From the NCBI GenBank assembly GCA_001765415.1, contig CP017245.1, positions 434,001 through 498,000 on the forward strand: a stretch of DNA of 64,000 bases, read 5' to 3'. Under the pieces are notes generated by a model. The model had not been told where the DNA came from. It ran no database searches and worked only from the letters and a program-made list of their open reading frames with translations. The translations under genes and the position numbers were made by a program. The stretch comes from Candidatus Melainabacteria bacterium MEL.A1 (GTDB taxonomy: Bacteria; Cyanobacteriota; Vampirovibrionia; Gastranaerophilales; Gastranaerophilaceae). Shown here piece by piece: positions 63,481 through 64,000 of the stretch (the stretch's first letter is position 1; the number at the start of each line of letters is the position of its first letter).

Positions 63481-64000
<520 letters not shown>

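Overview
This window looks like a chromosomal segment of a low-GC, diderm, probably anaerobic bacterium of the Candidatus Melainabacteria / Gastranaerophilales (Vampirovibrionia) type. This is an inference from gene content, not a database result. Diderm markers are LpxK, an MlaD/MCE protein, a Skp/OmpH chaperone and a TpsB/FhaC-type outer-membrane transporter. Four scattered type II secretion-like pseudopilins with FTLAEV-type leaders, three TPR proteins and an NfnA-like/EtfBA redox cluster fit that lineage. No rRNA, CRISPR array, transposase or prophage was seen.

Layout. 1-6 kb: proS (cut by the window start), a TPR protein, a small secreted protein and a 991-aa coiled-coil protein with a G10 tract just after its start. 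6-10 kb: a TPR protein, then rplS-rbgA-rnhB on the minus strand. 10-11.4 kb: tRNA-Leu behind a broken tRNA-Leu-like copy, then an alpha/beta hydrolase. 11.4-17 kb: ugd, an MsbA-like ABC exporter, a pseudopilin and a TPR protein. 17-24 kb: two CHAP-like cysteine hydrolases with matching promoters, coaE, a pseudouridine synthase, a thioesterase, rubredoxin, tRNA-Pro, yidC, queA and a lytic transglycosylase. 24-28 kb: mlaD-lpxK, then a pseudopilin whose leader is full of dispersed repeats and preceded by a second G10 tract. 28-32 kb: etfA, etfB, a 60-aa Cys protein and an NfnA-like flavoprotein, then a PfkB kinase. 32-42 kb: a 733-aa unknown, a Cys-rich pseudopilin, pnp, a pseudopilin remnant and two HNH-like proteins. 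42-51 kb: tsaB-tsaE-GGDEF-yebC, a DUF3137-like protein, a GT5-like glycosyltransferase with a C-terminal membrane helix and a CNT nucleoside transporter. 51-64 kb: small Cys and membrane proteins, bioA-bioD, tpsB, skp, nth, an HTH regulator, a pseudopilin, purA, an M16 peptidase, a small secreted protein and the 3' part of gap.

How the genes work together. Many genes serve the envelope (lipid A, MCE transport, Skp, TpsB, YidC, peptidoglycan hydrolases, pseudopilins). Others are housekeeping: translation and tRNA modification (proS, rplS, rbgA, queA, tsaB/E, yebC), nucleotide and cofactor synthesis (purA, coaE, bioAD) and repair (nth).

Most notable signals. (1) Five otherwise unrelated proteins share a short N-terminal F-[TK]-[GA] motif after an Asn/Ser-rich stretch, and the M16 peptidase carries a second copy between its halves. 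(2) Two G10 tracts sit in an identical 17-bp context at gene starts; at one of them one extra G would put a well-placed ATG in frame with a pseudopilin. (3) Several families of short dispersed repeats occur, including a hairpin with compensatory changes, a palindrome fused to two stop codons and heptanucleotide arrays. (4) An NfnA-like subunit lies with EtfBA but without NfnB.
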